64,000 bases of DNA from Panagrolaimus kolymaensis (GCA_028622995.1 JAJQJQ010000014.1:3968001-4032000), one strand, 5' to 3'. Shown: positions 11,773-23,259, numbered from the stretch's first letter. Numbers and translations are program-made. The notes: generated from the sequence alone by a model not told the origin.

Positions 11773-12376
11773 GTTTATTCCCAATCATATTTCTTTTCAA
11801 GTTCACTTCCATCAAATTTACCTCGATAAATTCCATTTCCACGAAGATACCAATTAATACCATTTTTACCCATAGCTGCAGTGTAAACATCCCAATGCTT
11901 ATGCTTTCTAAAACCAATCTTTAATAACAACTGTACTCTATCATAGATTAATTTACCCATTGGAAGTTGTAACATCGCAATAAAAAAGTGTGGAACCCCA
12001 AATATTATCGCGAAATTCCCAAAGAAATGCTTCGCCATTTTGTCTTTTAACTTCGTCGATTCTATCATCGCCCGAAGCACAATTAGCTGTGATTTCAACT
12101 CCATCACCCATTGTATTTACAATTCGAACATAGCATCGATCATTAATGGTTTTGCCTCCTTCGCCAATTGCTTTTGCAGTGGATTCAATTGCAATTAAAA
12201 TTAATTGAACTGGGATACTAAAAAGCAAAGATTTTTCATTGGATCACTAAATAATGAAAGACTTACATAGCCTTGACAATGAATAAACTACCAACGATAA
12301 GCATTAAAGGAATAATAAATTTCATGTTTGCGAATTAAAGAATAAACAAAACACAATCAAATGAATGATGAAAATA
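11773..12376 (-). repeat. 604-bp inverted repeat, copy A (carries S1-like gene)
   Basis: Reads as the exact reverse complement of 21036-21639 wherever I compared it: both exonic frames, both introns, 47 bp of 5' flank, and ending two bases after the stop. Outside these limits the 5' flanks are only loosely alike and the 3' flanks differ at once. The sharp edges and intron identity point to recent gene conversion or very recent duplication. Confidence 0.85.
11775..12325 (-). CDS. S1/SPH-like small secreted protein, copy A
   Basis: Three exons (12325-12267, 12217-11957, 11907-11775) encode 150 residues: a signal peptide (1-19) and one domain. The domain matches the plant self-incompatibility protein S1 (SPH) pattern: C48 with a short V-x-I-x-N strand, N-C66-x-S-x-DD, then W86-x-F with N91-x-x-G-x-TLFYC100, H-W-DVY and W-Y-x-x-x-G-x-YRG. 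Families with this pattern are known overwhelmingly from plants, where they are small secreted ligands. A fourth conserved cysteine seems absent. It is identical in protein sequence to the copy at 21087-21637. Function in a worm is unknown; a secreted ligand or antimicrobial role is speculation. The family call rests on pattern recognition by eye. Confidence 0.72.
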
Positions 12377-12392
12377 AATGAAAATTGTGCCT

Positions 12393-12401
12393 CTTTATAT
12401 A
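12393..12401 (-). promoter_or_regulatory. TATA box of S1-like copy A
   Basis: TATATAAAG on the minus strand, 68 bp upstream of the ATG. It lies just outside the identical block and differs slightly from the copy B box. Confidence 0.5.
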
Positions 12402-13010
12402 CTCTTCTGAAGCTATTTTGATCAAATTATAAACTATTAAAAATACCATTTTTGATAAACAAAAATTTCAGACACAAAATGGATAAAGAGCATAAAATCA
12501 TTGGGATTAAAAATCTGTTTACATTTTATTCAAAAAAGCTGTTATTGCATCAATCAGAATACAAAAAAATGTTTTTATTTCCATTTATATTTAGTCTCCC
12601 TACCTTTTTGTTCAGGATAATAACAAGTTTTTAGCGATCAAAACAATAGGTTTGCGTAAGAAGCCTTTTTTTTCTATGTTTTAACTTAAAAAACAATAAA
12701 GGATGAAAACATATGTAATCCTGAATTTCTTTTGTGTTGTTGTCGCATAAATATTTAAAAAATCACATTTTTGATTCAAACCACAATTTTTTTATTATGT
12801 TATGATTGTAGACAAAAATAATGCACTTTTATTTATGCAGAAATAATCTTTTCCTTTTTTAAAGTTCACAATAGATAATATGTTTTTTTCAAAATGATTT
12901 TACGTTTTTAGTAAAATAAGAAAAAACAATAGGTTTTACGGTCAAAAAATTTATTAACCAAACAAAAAATTTAAATATTTTACAATTTATTTTTCTTTAT
13001 TTTACATTTT
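12402..13010. other. Intergenic, no gene seen
   Basis: A/T-rich. The short ORF at 12452-12634 is Lys/Phe-rich without motifs. Confidence 0.5.
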
Positions 13011-15025
13011 TTACCATCTAGGTTCAATATTCACAAGAAATGGCTCAGGAGTAATGGTGCCACCAAAAATTCTTTTACTCGAAATTGGCTTGTTTGCGAT
13101 TTCAGTTAATTTAAATTGATTGAAAATATTTGCAGTAAATAAAAATAATTCCATTCTTGCCAAACCTTCACCCAAACATGCACGTTTTCCAATTCCAAAT
13201 GGAGTCATTTCGGGTTTTGTAAAGAATTTTCCATTTTCATCAATAAATCTTTCGGGTCTAAATTCATTTGGATTTTCAAAATATCTTTTATCTTTGAATA
13301 CAGTAAGACCATTAATGATTATGGTATTTTTGGGAATTTTTTGGCCATGAATATTAACATCTTCGAGAGTTCGATGAAATAAATTAAAAGCCGCAATTAT
13401 ACTATATCTTTGAGCTTCGTGAATCACGGCATTAATATATGGGAGATTACTTCTATCTTCAATGATTACAATTCGATTACAGCCAATTACTCGATCAAGC
13501 TCTTCATGAATTTTATGTTGAATATCTTGGTAAAAGGTCAAATAATTCATCACCCATGCTAAAGTAGTGGATGTGGTTTCTTGTCCAGCTGTCCAAAGAT
13601 CAAATGCGGCACCAATAAGTTGCTCGTCACTGAAGTGGTTTGAATTAAAAAAGTAGGCATATTTTGAAATATTTTGTTTAAAATGAAAATTTTTGAATAT
13701 AAACGTTTTGAAATATTTCTTTGCTACGAAATTCAGGAAAAAACTTTAGAAAAACAAAAAAACTTCTTAGAATAAAATTCAAAAGTTATTTGACTGTAAA
13801 AAATGAAGAAAAAATTTACAATTTTGCAATTTTTTAGAGTCTCTAAATGAAATTGTTAAAATTGCAAACAAAAAATAAAGTAGCAAGGTGCAAAGAAAAA
13901 TTTATTTCAAAAATAAAAGCTAGTTAAACTTTTATTTTTAGACTAAAATTTCCCAAATCTCAACTATTTTTTAACAGAAAAAAGTGATTGAGAGAATTTC
14001 GAAGCAAAAACTTACATAAAGAAATGATCCATTGCTCCTTCATTTTCGAATTTCTTTTGTTGAATTAAAAATGCTTCCACATAATCGTTTGGTTCTTCAT
14101 CCACAGGTTTAAATTTCATATCATATTTATGCTTATTAATTTGTTTAACAATAAATTTATTGATTATTTCACAATTTTCTTTCATCTCCTCAAAAACAGA
14201 ACGGAAAAATGGCAAGTATCGATAAAAACCCGCTCCACTTTCCATAATCCTCCAAAGTGGATGGCCAAAAATATTAAATATCTTTGCAACCGCATGTTTG
14301 ATTGCATAAAATTCATGTTCGTGATCCTAAAAAATCAAAATCTTTATTCTAAAGAATCTTTAATTCGATTTTTTAGCAAAATGTTTGCAGAAAATTGTGA
14401 GTCTGAGGAAACTATGGTGCTAAAGATAAAAATTTGAGTGGGATAGCCAGCCAACCTTATCAAATCGATATCCAAGCACCACTGAATTTATTACACTTCC
14501 AATAGCTCGATCAATTTTATCCAAAATATTTATTTCTTTATTATTACAATCAAGATCATCTTGAAATTCTTGAAGCAAATATGAAATTTCAGTTAAAACA
14601 TTTTGTTGCATTACATCTTTTCCCATTCCTAAATCGCGTAAAACTCGTAAACCAAATTTTCGTTGTTCTTTCCAAAGTTGGCCATCAACAAGGGTAATTC
14701 CATAATCACCGCCTCGAGTGACTTTAAGAAAAGAAGTGCCATGTTCGCGTCCAGCAAAAGTATCGCCATTTTTAGAAAACGTTTCATAAATCGTTGGAAA
14801 ATCATTGATTGAAACGACCGGGGTATTTCCAAACCAAATTGTATGTAAATCGCCATAAATATCTTTAAATTTCTCGGTAGCTTCTTCAACACCATAAAAT
14901 CCAAATTGAAATAAATTTCCAAGAAATGGAAGTGGAATGGGTCCAGGCGGGAGATTTCGACGCTTCCAATAAAAATGATAAAATAAAAAAATTGTAAAGA
15001 AAAATAAAAGAAAGTAAAGAAACAT
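13011..15025 (-). CDS. Cytochrome P450, CYP2-clan (CYP33-like)
   Basis: Three exons (15025-14456, 14326-14016, 13629-13011) join to 499 residues, the usual length. An N-terminal membrane anchor (1-20) is followed by the LPPGP-PLP hinge. The protein has an AGQETT I-helix oxygen-binding motif (about 307-312), an ExxR motif (EAQR), a PERF motif, and the heme loop FGIGKRACLGEG with the axial Cys at 435, followed by LARMELFLF as in nematode CYP33/34/35-type enzymes. Such ER monooxygenases oxidise fatty acids and xenobiotics with NADPH-P450 reductase. All key residues are intact, so it should be active. Intron 2 is long for this window (386 bp). A TATA element lies 56 bp upstream. Confidence 0.93.
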
Positions 15026-15080
15026 TTTTTTCGATTTCTTAATTTATTTTTTGGTGTTTGTTGAGATGATTGACTACATA

Positions 15081-15089
15081 TTTATATAC
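15081..15089 (-). promoter_or_regulatory. TATA box of the P450 gene
   Basis: Reads AGTATATAAA on the minus strand, about 56 bp before the P450 ATG. Confidence 0.5.
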
Positions 15090-15860
15090 TCTTTTTCGTT
15101 TGTAGTAAGTGTCAAATTTAATCAAAATCAAAATGTCAAAGCAAAAGATAAGAAAATTTTTATTTATATCTAAATGTGTATGGATTCTATCTACAAACGC
15201 TGCACTTTTTTTTTGAAAAGAATTGTGATAAAAAAGAAAATGTCGCTGTTTACTTTTTTTGTTGTTGGGAAAACACAAACTTTGAACATATAATTGTTTT
15301 TGTTGTTTAGTTTCACATTCAATGACTTCTTTTTCTTTTTCTTTTTCATTTACTTTTTTTCTATTTGTGTGTTTGTGCAGGTGCAAATTATAGACGAATG
15401 TTTGTGTGATTAGAAAGGATAATTATCGTTTTGCTCTTTGCCATATTCTTAAAGTTTACAACATTATTATTATTGTTATTTATATCTCAAGTTATTGGCG
15501 TTAAAAAAAATTGATTCTCTTTATCGAAAATATCATAGAATAATTTATTGCTAAAAATTCAAATTATTCTTATTATTATCTCAAATTTCAATTCACTGTT
15601 TTTTTTTTTCTATTGTCTTTTTTAAATTTTGGATTTAAAAGAATTTGTGAAAAGTTAATGAAAGAAAGAAAAAGACTGAAATTTGATATCGTTGGTTTCT
15701 TTTTTTGCCACACCACAAATAAAAAAAGGTCGAAAGTCATCCAAAAATAAAAATAAAATTATAAACAAAACAAAAATCATATAAACTAATGAATAAATAA
15801 AAAAATGGAAGCCATTATTCGCCGATAAAAAAAACATTAAACAAAGAAAAAATCAAAAAA
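15090..15860. other. Intergenic, no gene seen
   Basis: Low-complexity A/T sequence between the divergent P450 and C-type lectin genes. The minus-strand ORFs at 15039-15386 and 15655-15837 look like simple sequence. Confidence 0.5.
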
Positions 15861-16648
15861 ATGAAAGCGGTTGTCGTCGTCGTTGCAATAATTTGCTGTA
15901 GTTTTTTATTCATCGCTGTTGATTGTTATTATGATTCAGCTAATCGACCCAGATGTTGGACATGTCAACCATCTGATTGTATCAAAGATGAAAATTCACT
16001 TGTGAGTATTTTTTAAAATTATTTTTTGTGAAAAGTCTCTCTTTTTTAAATGTAACTTTTAATTGCTCCTTTAGTTATTTGATTATATTGTGTTGCTCAA
16101 ATTCATCAAATTTTTTTAAAACTTTTAATGACAAAAAACAATTGTAATCGCTTACTTTTAAAAATTTCTAGGAATGGGTTCCATTTGGTGATTACCTTTA
16201 CGCGTTGCTTAAAGAACAAGGTTGGCAACAGGATGCTGAAAAGCGATGCATTGAACTTGGCGGTCATTTAGCTTCCATTCACAGTAAAGAAGAAAATGAC
16301 TTCGTTCATAACCTTCGTGGAAGTAAGTTTTTTCTCTAACATTTCCGATTTCATATTTTTTAAAATATCACAAAATTTTCAGATCATTCAGCATGGATTG
16401 GTCGAAACAAAATTGCTAATCCCGGAGTTAATGGAACCTTCGAATGGACGGATGGCAAAAATGCAACTGATTTTGCTGTTCCATGGGATAAACGACAACC
16501 AAATGAAAAATGGACTGATTGCATTTTTATGGCCAATCGTCCAGATAATTCTGGAGAATGGAGTGATTATTTTTGTGATCAAAATATTCCACCTTATTAT
16601 ACTCCAAATCCTCCATTTGCTGTATGCAAAAAATCCAAAACTGCTTAA
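15861..16648 (+). CDS. Secreted single-domain C-type lectin
   Basis: Three exons (15861-16001, 16172-16322, 16383-16648) encode 185 residues. A signal peptide (1-20) precedes a short Cys-rich neck (CWTC, CIKD) and one C-type lectin domain. The domain has W-x-x-A-x-x-x-C, the GGHLASIHS motif, a HSAWIG strand, a FEWTDG turn, QPNEKWTDC (an EPN-like sugar/Ca2+ loop with Gln for Glu) and WSDYFCD in place of WND. A final Cys (FAVC) closes the fold. The intron pattern is typical of nematode clec genes. The near-canonical calcium site suggests real carbohydrate binding. Likely secreted into intestine or coelomic space, with a possible immune role. A polyadenylation-type AATAAA follows closely. Confidence 0.88.
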
Positions 16649-17611
16649 GAAAAGAAACAGAAATAAATTTCAGGATTTTTTTTGAGATGAATAAACAAAA
16701 ACCAATTTTTATAAAGTTTATTAGAAATGATATTTTTATTTGAAATTGAATTTAATAAAAAAATAAATATAAGCTTGAGCGTGAAATTTGTTTAAAAAAA
16801 TGCCGATTAAACTAATTTATCGAAGTTGTTTTTCGCAAACAGCCTGGAAAGAAGCAAACAAAACAAAAAAATATACTTCAATTTGCTAAAAAATTATTTT
16901 AATTTGAAGGTACTCATCTTTGAGCAATCAGTTGCTAGGGAAAATTTTGAAACATTATTACTATTGGTTTATAGTTGGAAGCTATAAGATTTGGGGTAAG
17001 GCGATTCTTTTTCCCCTTTCGTTTTTTTACTTCTTTTTTTTTTATAAACTTTCCAAGAAAATGTGTAATTTTCAATGGAAGAAAAAAAACCGAAGCAAAC
17101 AAAATAGCAAATTCAACGCTTATGATGACTCAATTTCTGAAATTTTAAAGCAAGCATTGTTTTCTCATGGTTGCTATTTTTTTCTTTCGTTGTTATTTGT
17201 TTCTAATAATGAAAGTTACAGAGGCAATAATGCTTTTTTTGTTTTTTAAATTTTTTATTAATTTTTATTTTGACAAAAAATATTCGAAGATTTCTTTCCA
17301 TTTTTTAAACTTGAAAATTATTTACAAAAGCCCAATTGAAAAGTGAAGAAAAAAACAATAACAACAAACATTTGCTTAATTATAAAAAAAATTTTTATTT
17401 GAGCCCTCTGATTGTGATTTTTTTACATACTTTAATAATAAAAATTAAAATTTTGGGGAAAAAAGACGACGGCGCTATTTATATAAATTTTGTTTCATCC
17501 AAGGTGCTGCCAATATTTTTATAGTAACTAGCAACACAAATTTAAGATGAGATTTTTCATTGTTCAAATTTGGGACAAATATTGGATATTCGATTCTCTT
17601 TAAAAGTGTTT
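16649..17611. other. Intergenic, no gene seen
   Basis: A/T-rich with small ORFs (16920-17249, 17336-17524) that lack recognisable content. Confidence 0.5.
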
Positions 17612-18860
17612 TTAATGAACGTTAAGAAAGGAATTAGTTGGTAAAGTGTTTGTTTTGGAGTCATGTAGCGTAGAGATAGCAGCTCCAGGAAGTGCGTCGC
17701 TGACTTGAGGGGATGGAGTTTTTATTTTAAATCCAATAATTTCTTTTATTCTTTGTCGATATGGAGTAATTATAAAAATAGCAGCTATGGGATTAACCAC
17801 AGAAACCCAACCAAGAAAAAATGATAAACATAATGGAATTCTGATATCTTCAACATTAAAAATAAGAACGCAAGTTATACAAATAAATGGAATATTTCCA
17901 ATTATCAAAGGGCAAATTGCCTAAAATTTTTTTTATGAAAAACGTAAAAGGTTTTGAAAAATATCTTACTTGAATTGACAAAGCTTTATTGAGTTGTTTA
18001 CTCAATTCTTTTGTTTTTAAGCTTGTAAAAGTATGGGTTCGCAATTTTTTAATAATTTTATAGCTGAAGAAAACAACTAATCCATAGCTAAATGACATGC
18101 TCAAACACATTGCAGCACACATATGTAAGAATGTTGGATTTTCCTAAAAAAGGTTTTAGAATTTATAATATATAAGCTAAAAATATCCTAATTACTATGT
18201 TAACTGAAACAAATACAGGCCCTTCAGGAAATTCATCAAGCCAAAAATTATTCATTAAAGCGCTGTTATCGTAATCCTTTATAGGATAGCTTCTTATAAT
18301 CAAGACCAAAACAATTATAAAAAGTAAAAGCATGCAACAATAAAGGAGAACAATTTGCTTTGCTTTAATCTTGATATCCCTGAAATAAAATTTTTCTAAA
18401 TAATTTCAAAATTTGTTTAACTTGCCTGCAAATAATTAAATATCGAATACAAAATGGAATACAAATTGCATTGATAGCTGTAACCAAAAAAGCCCCATAA
18501 ATCCATATTAAAACTGTTCCAATAGTAAAACTAAACTGATAAATGGGATTCCCAATAACAGCATACACATTACCATCAATTACAAAAATTTGCTGGAAAA
18601 TAAATTTATTTTTAAAATTTTGGGTTCTTTTCCTACACCAAATGGACTCTAAAAAATAGATAACTTACAAGTTGAATTAATAATGTCGTAAAAGCTGCCA
18701 TCAAATCAATCAAAGAATTAGGAACAAGCGTTATGCTAATATTTTTAATTGTAACCTTTTTCACTGTTATAACAAGAAATAATAACAAAATATTTCCAAA
18801 AATCGCAATCGAAGCTGCAACAATATCATTATATTGAAGAAGTTTTAATAATAGCGTCAT
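17612..18860 (-). CDS. Serpentine chemoreceptor (Str/Srd-like 7TM GPCR), paralog 2
   Basis: Five exons (18860-18669, 18592-18426, 18379-18196, 18143-17970, 17920-17612) encode 341 residues. It is clearly paralogous to the gene at 6164-7425 and lies in opposite orientation: exon lengths 1-4 are identical and most TM segments match closely. Intron 2 again has a GC donor, here in a perfect context (AG/GCAAGT). TM1 (GNILLLFLV), CIRYLIICR after TM3, LSKQLNKAL, and GWVSVVNPIAA-TPYR in TM7 are all present. The C-tail is longer than in paralog 1 and Ser/Pro-rich, so the two differ mainly in the tail. Likely a chemosensory receptor; ligand unknown. Confidence 0.87.
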
Positions 18861-19306
18861 GACACTTTCTAGACAAGTGAAGTTTATAAATTAATTTTTT
18901 TTCTCTAATTAAATAATTAAGAAAAATAATAAAAATTTTGATTAACGTGTTTTCGAAATAATTGTTATTTTCTTAAGGTAATAAATATGTTAGTTTTAGT
19001 CGTTTTAGCGTTAATTAATTTTTTATCATTGATGAAGAAACACGAATAACATGTCTCATCTTTTCTTTAATTATCAATTAAGTTTATTCTTTTAATTAAT
19101 AAAATATTAATAATAAGTTTTTTGAGGTCATTTGTTTTTGTTCATTTAAAAAGGAGCGATTATGTCAAAAGAAAAAAAGACATTTTTCTAATAAAGAATG
19201 TTTTTAATTTTTGTTTCCTTTATACTTGATTAAATTTCACTTTAAAAAAAGTGGTTAATTTTAGAATTTCCTCATAGGCTCTATTAATGTAATTTTTTTT
19301 AGAGAT
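18861..19306 (-). promoter_or_regulatory. Upstream block shared with the 6164 receptor
   Basis: Reverse-complement counterpart of 5713-6163: the CCTATGAGG motif and the following TTTAATCA-GTATAAAGG-AAACAA stretch occur in the same order before the start codon. Confidence 0.4.
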
Positions 19307-20299
19307 TATGACAACTAAAAATCCAGCTTAGAAAATAAACGGAAAAACAAGAAAGAGATATATCCATTATTTCCATATTCTTTTATTTGTAAAAAAACTT
19401 TAAAATTAACTTTTCCCTTTCTGAAATGATTTGACTTCTTCACTGGAATATTAAAACGATGCTTAGTGTTTGTATATTTGGCAGAATAAAACTATCCAAA
19501 TTTTTGAAAAAAATCGCAAAATAATAATTTAGTTGTTTTAAAATCTCAAATAAAATATTAAAAATAATTTTTGCCATTTGTGACTCACTTTCGTTTTTTT
19601 GATTCATTTTCTTGTTTGTTTATTGCTCGATTTTTTTTCCTTTGTTTATTTTCAGTTCTTTTTTATTTTTTTTGATGAAACTCTTCTAATTGAACAATTG
19701 AAAAGTTTTAATTTTTTACTTTTGCATATTTAAAAATAAATTTTTTGCTTTTTTTGTAAGAAAGTTATATCAAATATCCATCTTTTATTTTGAAATCGCG
19801 ATTTCGCGTGATAACTAAAATTTCAAAAATATTCAAAACGTCAAAAAATAGTTTGTTCTTATGAAAGCAGAAAATGAGTTAGTATACAAAACAAAAGAAG
19901 ATCCCAAAACTGCACAATTACAAGCGAATGCAAGATGGAAAATTTATAAAGAAAAGTTTATTGCATTTTTTTTCTCATTTGTTAATTTTTAATGTCTCGT
20001 CTTTTTTCTTACAATAAAATTATACATTTTTTTGAAAAGTCGAAAAAAAAATAAGAATCATTAATATTAAATCAAAAATATCTTACCTAATTCCTTTTAG
20101 ATTATATGTAGTTTTTTTAGGTTTTCAAAATGACCAAAACAAAAATTAAAAAATCCATAATCTACATTGAGAAACTAAAAACATAAGTATCTTATATTAT
20201 TTTAAAACTACAAAAAATTTTAATATTCACAGTTTGTGTTCACGAGGCAGCAAGCATTGGTGGCTCTTTTCATCAAAAAAAAAGGGAGACATGATTGTG
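19307..20299. other. Intergenic, no gene seen
   Basis: A/T-rich sequence with homopolymer runs and no supported gene. Confidence 0.5.
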
Positions 20300-20307
20300 T
20301 TGTAGAC

Positions 20308-20673
20308 TAGTGTTCATTTCCCGTCCCGTTTTTGGAAAAAGACGGGGACGGGACGGGGAACTTTTTTCACGGGGAATCCCCGCGGGGAATTACGGGGAAT
20401 TTCATTATAAATTTTTTTAAATTTGGTCATTGACTCAAAAATGCCTTTTTTTATGTAATTTGGTGTTATTTAGATGTTTTAAGCCATTTGGAAAGAGTTT
20501 ATATCATTATTATGGAATTCTGAAAAATATTCAAATTTTAGAAGGGGAAAAAATATCGGCGGGGAATTCCCGCGGGAAAAATGGCGGGGAAAATTTTTCG
20601 ACGGGGAAGCCCCGCGGGACTTCCCCGTCCCCGCGGGGAAAATCCCGTCCCGCGGGACGGGAAATGAACACTA
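20308..20673. mobile_element. Non-autonomous hAT-type MITE (366 bp)
   Basis: 21-bp terminal inverted repeats start TAGTG (20308-20328, and its reverse complement at 20653-20673), matching the hAT-superfamily TAGNG terminus. The element is flanked by an 8-bp direct repeat TTGTAGAC (20300-20307 and 20674-20681), the target-site duplication length of hAT elements. The interior has no transposase, only GC-rich GGGGACGGGAC and CCCCGCGGGG runs that stand out sharply from the surrounding AT-rich DNA. It must have been mobilised in trans by a hAT transposase elsewhere. Confidence 0.9.
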
Positions 20674-21011
20674 TTGTAGACTAAAATCACATAAAATTTT
20701 TTAAATAACACAAAAGTGCATTTTTTAGTCAACACTCATCAAAATAAAATTATTGTTGTTTGAACAAAGTGGACTTTTTAATTTCATATTTTTAATATTT
20801 CAATATGCACGAATGAAACAATGAAAATAAATTTGTGTTTTGCTTTTTCGAGATATAAACAACAAAAAATTGTAGCCTGACTGATTCAATAACAAATTTC
20901 CAACCAATATGAAATGGCTTAAAAATTGGTTTTTGGCACTTTATCATTTTTTGTTTATCATAAATGTTAATTTTAATGGTTTATAAATTGACCAAAATAG
21001 ATTGAGAAGAG

Positions 21012-21019
21012 TATAAAAG
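21012..21019 (+). promoter_or_regulatory. TATA box of S1-like copy B
   Basis: TATAAAAG, 68 bp upstream of the ATG at 21087, at the same spacing as in copy A. Confidence 0.5.
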
Positions 21020-21035
21020 GAGCTCCATTTTCAAG

Positions 21036-21639
21036 TATTTTCATCATTCATTTGATTGTGTTTTGTTTATTCTTTAATTCGCAAACATGAAATTTATTAT
21101 TCCTTTAATGCTTATCGTTGGTAGTTTATTCATTGTCAAGGCTATGTAAGTCTTTCATTATTTAGTGATCCAATGAAAAATCTTTGCTTTTTAGTATCCC
21201 AGTTCAATTAATTTTAATTGCAATTGAATCCACTGCAAAAGCAATTGGCGAAGGAGGCAAAACCATTAATGATCGATGCTATGTTCGAATTGTAAATACA
21301 ATGGGTGATGGAGTTGAAATCACAGCTAATTGTGCTTCGGGCGATGATAGAATCGACGAAGTTAAAAGACAAAATGGCGAAGCATTTCTTTGGGAATTTC
21401 GCGATAATATTTGGGGTTCCACACTTTTTTATTGCGATGTTACAACTTCCAATGGGTAAATTAATCTATGATAGAGTACAGTTGTTATTAAAGATTGGTT
21501 TTAGAAAGCATAAGCATTGGGATGTTTACACTGCAGCTATGGGTAAAAATGGTATTAATTGGTATCTTCGTGGAAATGGAATTTATCGAGGTAAATTTGA
21601 TGGAAGTGAACTTGAAAAGAAATATGATTGGGAATAAAC
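21036..21639 (+). repeat. 604-bp inverted repeat, copy B
   Basis: Exact inverted counterpart of 11773-12376; the two lie about 8.7 kb apart. See copy A for the limits. Confidence 0.85.
21087..21637 (+). CDS. S1/SPH-like small secreted protein, copy B
   Basis: Three exons (21087-21145, 21195-21455, 21505-21637) encode the same 150-residue protein as copy A: signal peptide 1-19, then an S1/SPH-type domain with cysteines 48, 66 and 100. Introns are 49 bp each and identical to those of copy A. Further upstream (beyond about 50 bp from the ATG) the two copies diverge, so their expression may differ although the product is the same. The downstream sequence is unrelated to that of copy A, and a separate AATAAA occurs here. 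Confidence 0.72.
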
Positions 21640-23259
21640 TTCCTGGTTATAACCTTATAGTAAAAATGTATCTTTTTTAAAACATTTTTGTAAATTAATA
21701 ATTTGGTTGTAAATATTCATGCTTTCGTTTTTTTTTTTTAATAAAGTTTAAAGCAAATGTCATAATCTTTTAATTTTTTATTGAGTTTATGTTTTTTTCT
21801 TGAAATTATTAAAAGTCTACAAAAAAATCTTTGGACCGTTGCCAACTTTATTAAATTTTCTCACGTGAATTTCTAACAACCACTTTTTAAAAAAGATAGG
21901 AAATTTCCTACATTTTTCTTCCATTCTAAAAGATAACAAAGCAAAGAAAGTGATCGATGGTTCATTAAAAACTGAAATTACACTATAATAAATAAAAGCA
22001 TATTAAAAGGCGCAAGTCTTTTTTTGTGTTGTCGCAGCTAATATTTTTTGTTTGATAAGATAGCTTAAAAATGGAGGTACAATTGTAAATTATCATTCAT
22101 AGAAATTTATTTTTGCTTTTCTTAGCTTTTTTTTATTTACTTTTAGGAATCACATCAAATTTTTTGGATTGAATAATAAAAAAAAGTTAAAATTTATTAT
22201 TTTTTTTTTATTTTTTATGTTTTTAAGCCAATTTCTTTTTATTCCGCCAAATTAGAAAGCCTTGCTTTATAAAAACAAAATACACACACACTTTTTCTTT
22301 TCTTTTCTTTTTTTCGTTGTTATTTTTCTCTTGAAAAAAAGAGCGGCCAAAAGTTTTTGGTCGTCGATCAAAATGAAAGGAAAAAGAAAAAAGAGGGGCG
22401 ATTGCGAAAGACACGCGTTTTTTTGTTCTCGATTAAAGATTTTTATTAAATTGAAACTTTAAAATGGGACTATCAAATGTGGTTCTTTTCACTTAAGTAT
22501 GGATCAAAACAAAATAAAAAATAACCTTTGGGAAAAGGTCAGCTTTTTTTGTTAAATGTGTTTTTAGCCCAGCGATAAACAGATAAAAATCAACAAAAAA
22601 AGTTGTCAATTTTTTTGTTAACTTTCTCGTTCCACGACATTTTTTTGTTGGCTACCAATCTTTTTCATTTCCCTTTTTAATCACTAAAAATTAAAAAAGA
22701 ACTTCAAAGCTAACATATCTTTTTTTGTTTTTTCAAAAAAAAAAACGTGAGTCATCTATCTTTATTCTTCCGTTTGCAACTTTTTGATTTCTTTTTACTT
22801 ATTTTTTTTTATCAAAAAGCAATCAACTTTCTTTGTTGGTTACTTTTTTTATTCTTCAAAAAAAATGAACTCACTTTTTTAGAAACTTTTAATATTTGGA
22901 AATAAATTATTAAAAAATTGTTAGTTTACTTTCATTTTAGCCTTTGAAACTCTTCCATTCCATTTTCATTTAAAAAAAACAACCACTTTTCTTTATTGGT
23001 ATTGCTTTTTTTTAACCCAACAAAAAAAAGATCGATTTATTAGTCCAAAAAAAGAGGATGACTCACTTTGAGAAGAAAACATGTGAGTCTCTTGCTTTTC
23101 TTTTTTAAAAATAAAGTGAGTCCGTGCTAAATTTAAAAAATGATATATTCATTTCGTTGATATTTAATTATGTTTGTTAATTTCTTAAAATAATTTCCGC
23201 GTTATCGACTTCAATTCGATTTGCTCTTCTAAAAAAAACCGATTTATTATTGCAGGATT
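21640..23259. other. Long AT-rich intergenic region
   Basis: Many T- and A-homopolymers. ORFs on both strands at 22223-22462 are antisense shadows of one low-complexity Lys/Phe tract. No gene is supported. The last bases (ATTGCAG before 23257) form a splice acceptor for the bZIP gene. Confidence 0.5.

Noticed and set aside
18460..21640. Simple inverted duplication of a receptor-plus-S1-gene block
   Set aside because: The relative orientation and spacing of receptor and S1-like gene differ between the two places, so the duplications are separate events.
22223..22462. Overlapping ORFs on both strands
   Set aside because: Antisense pair from one A/T-rich tract; neither has a motif.
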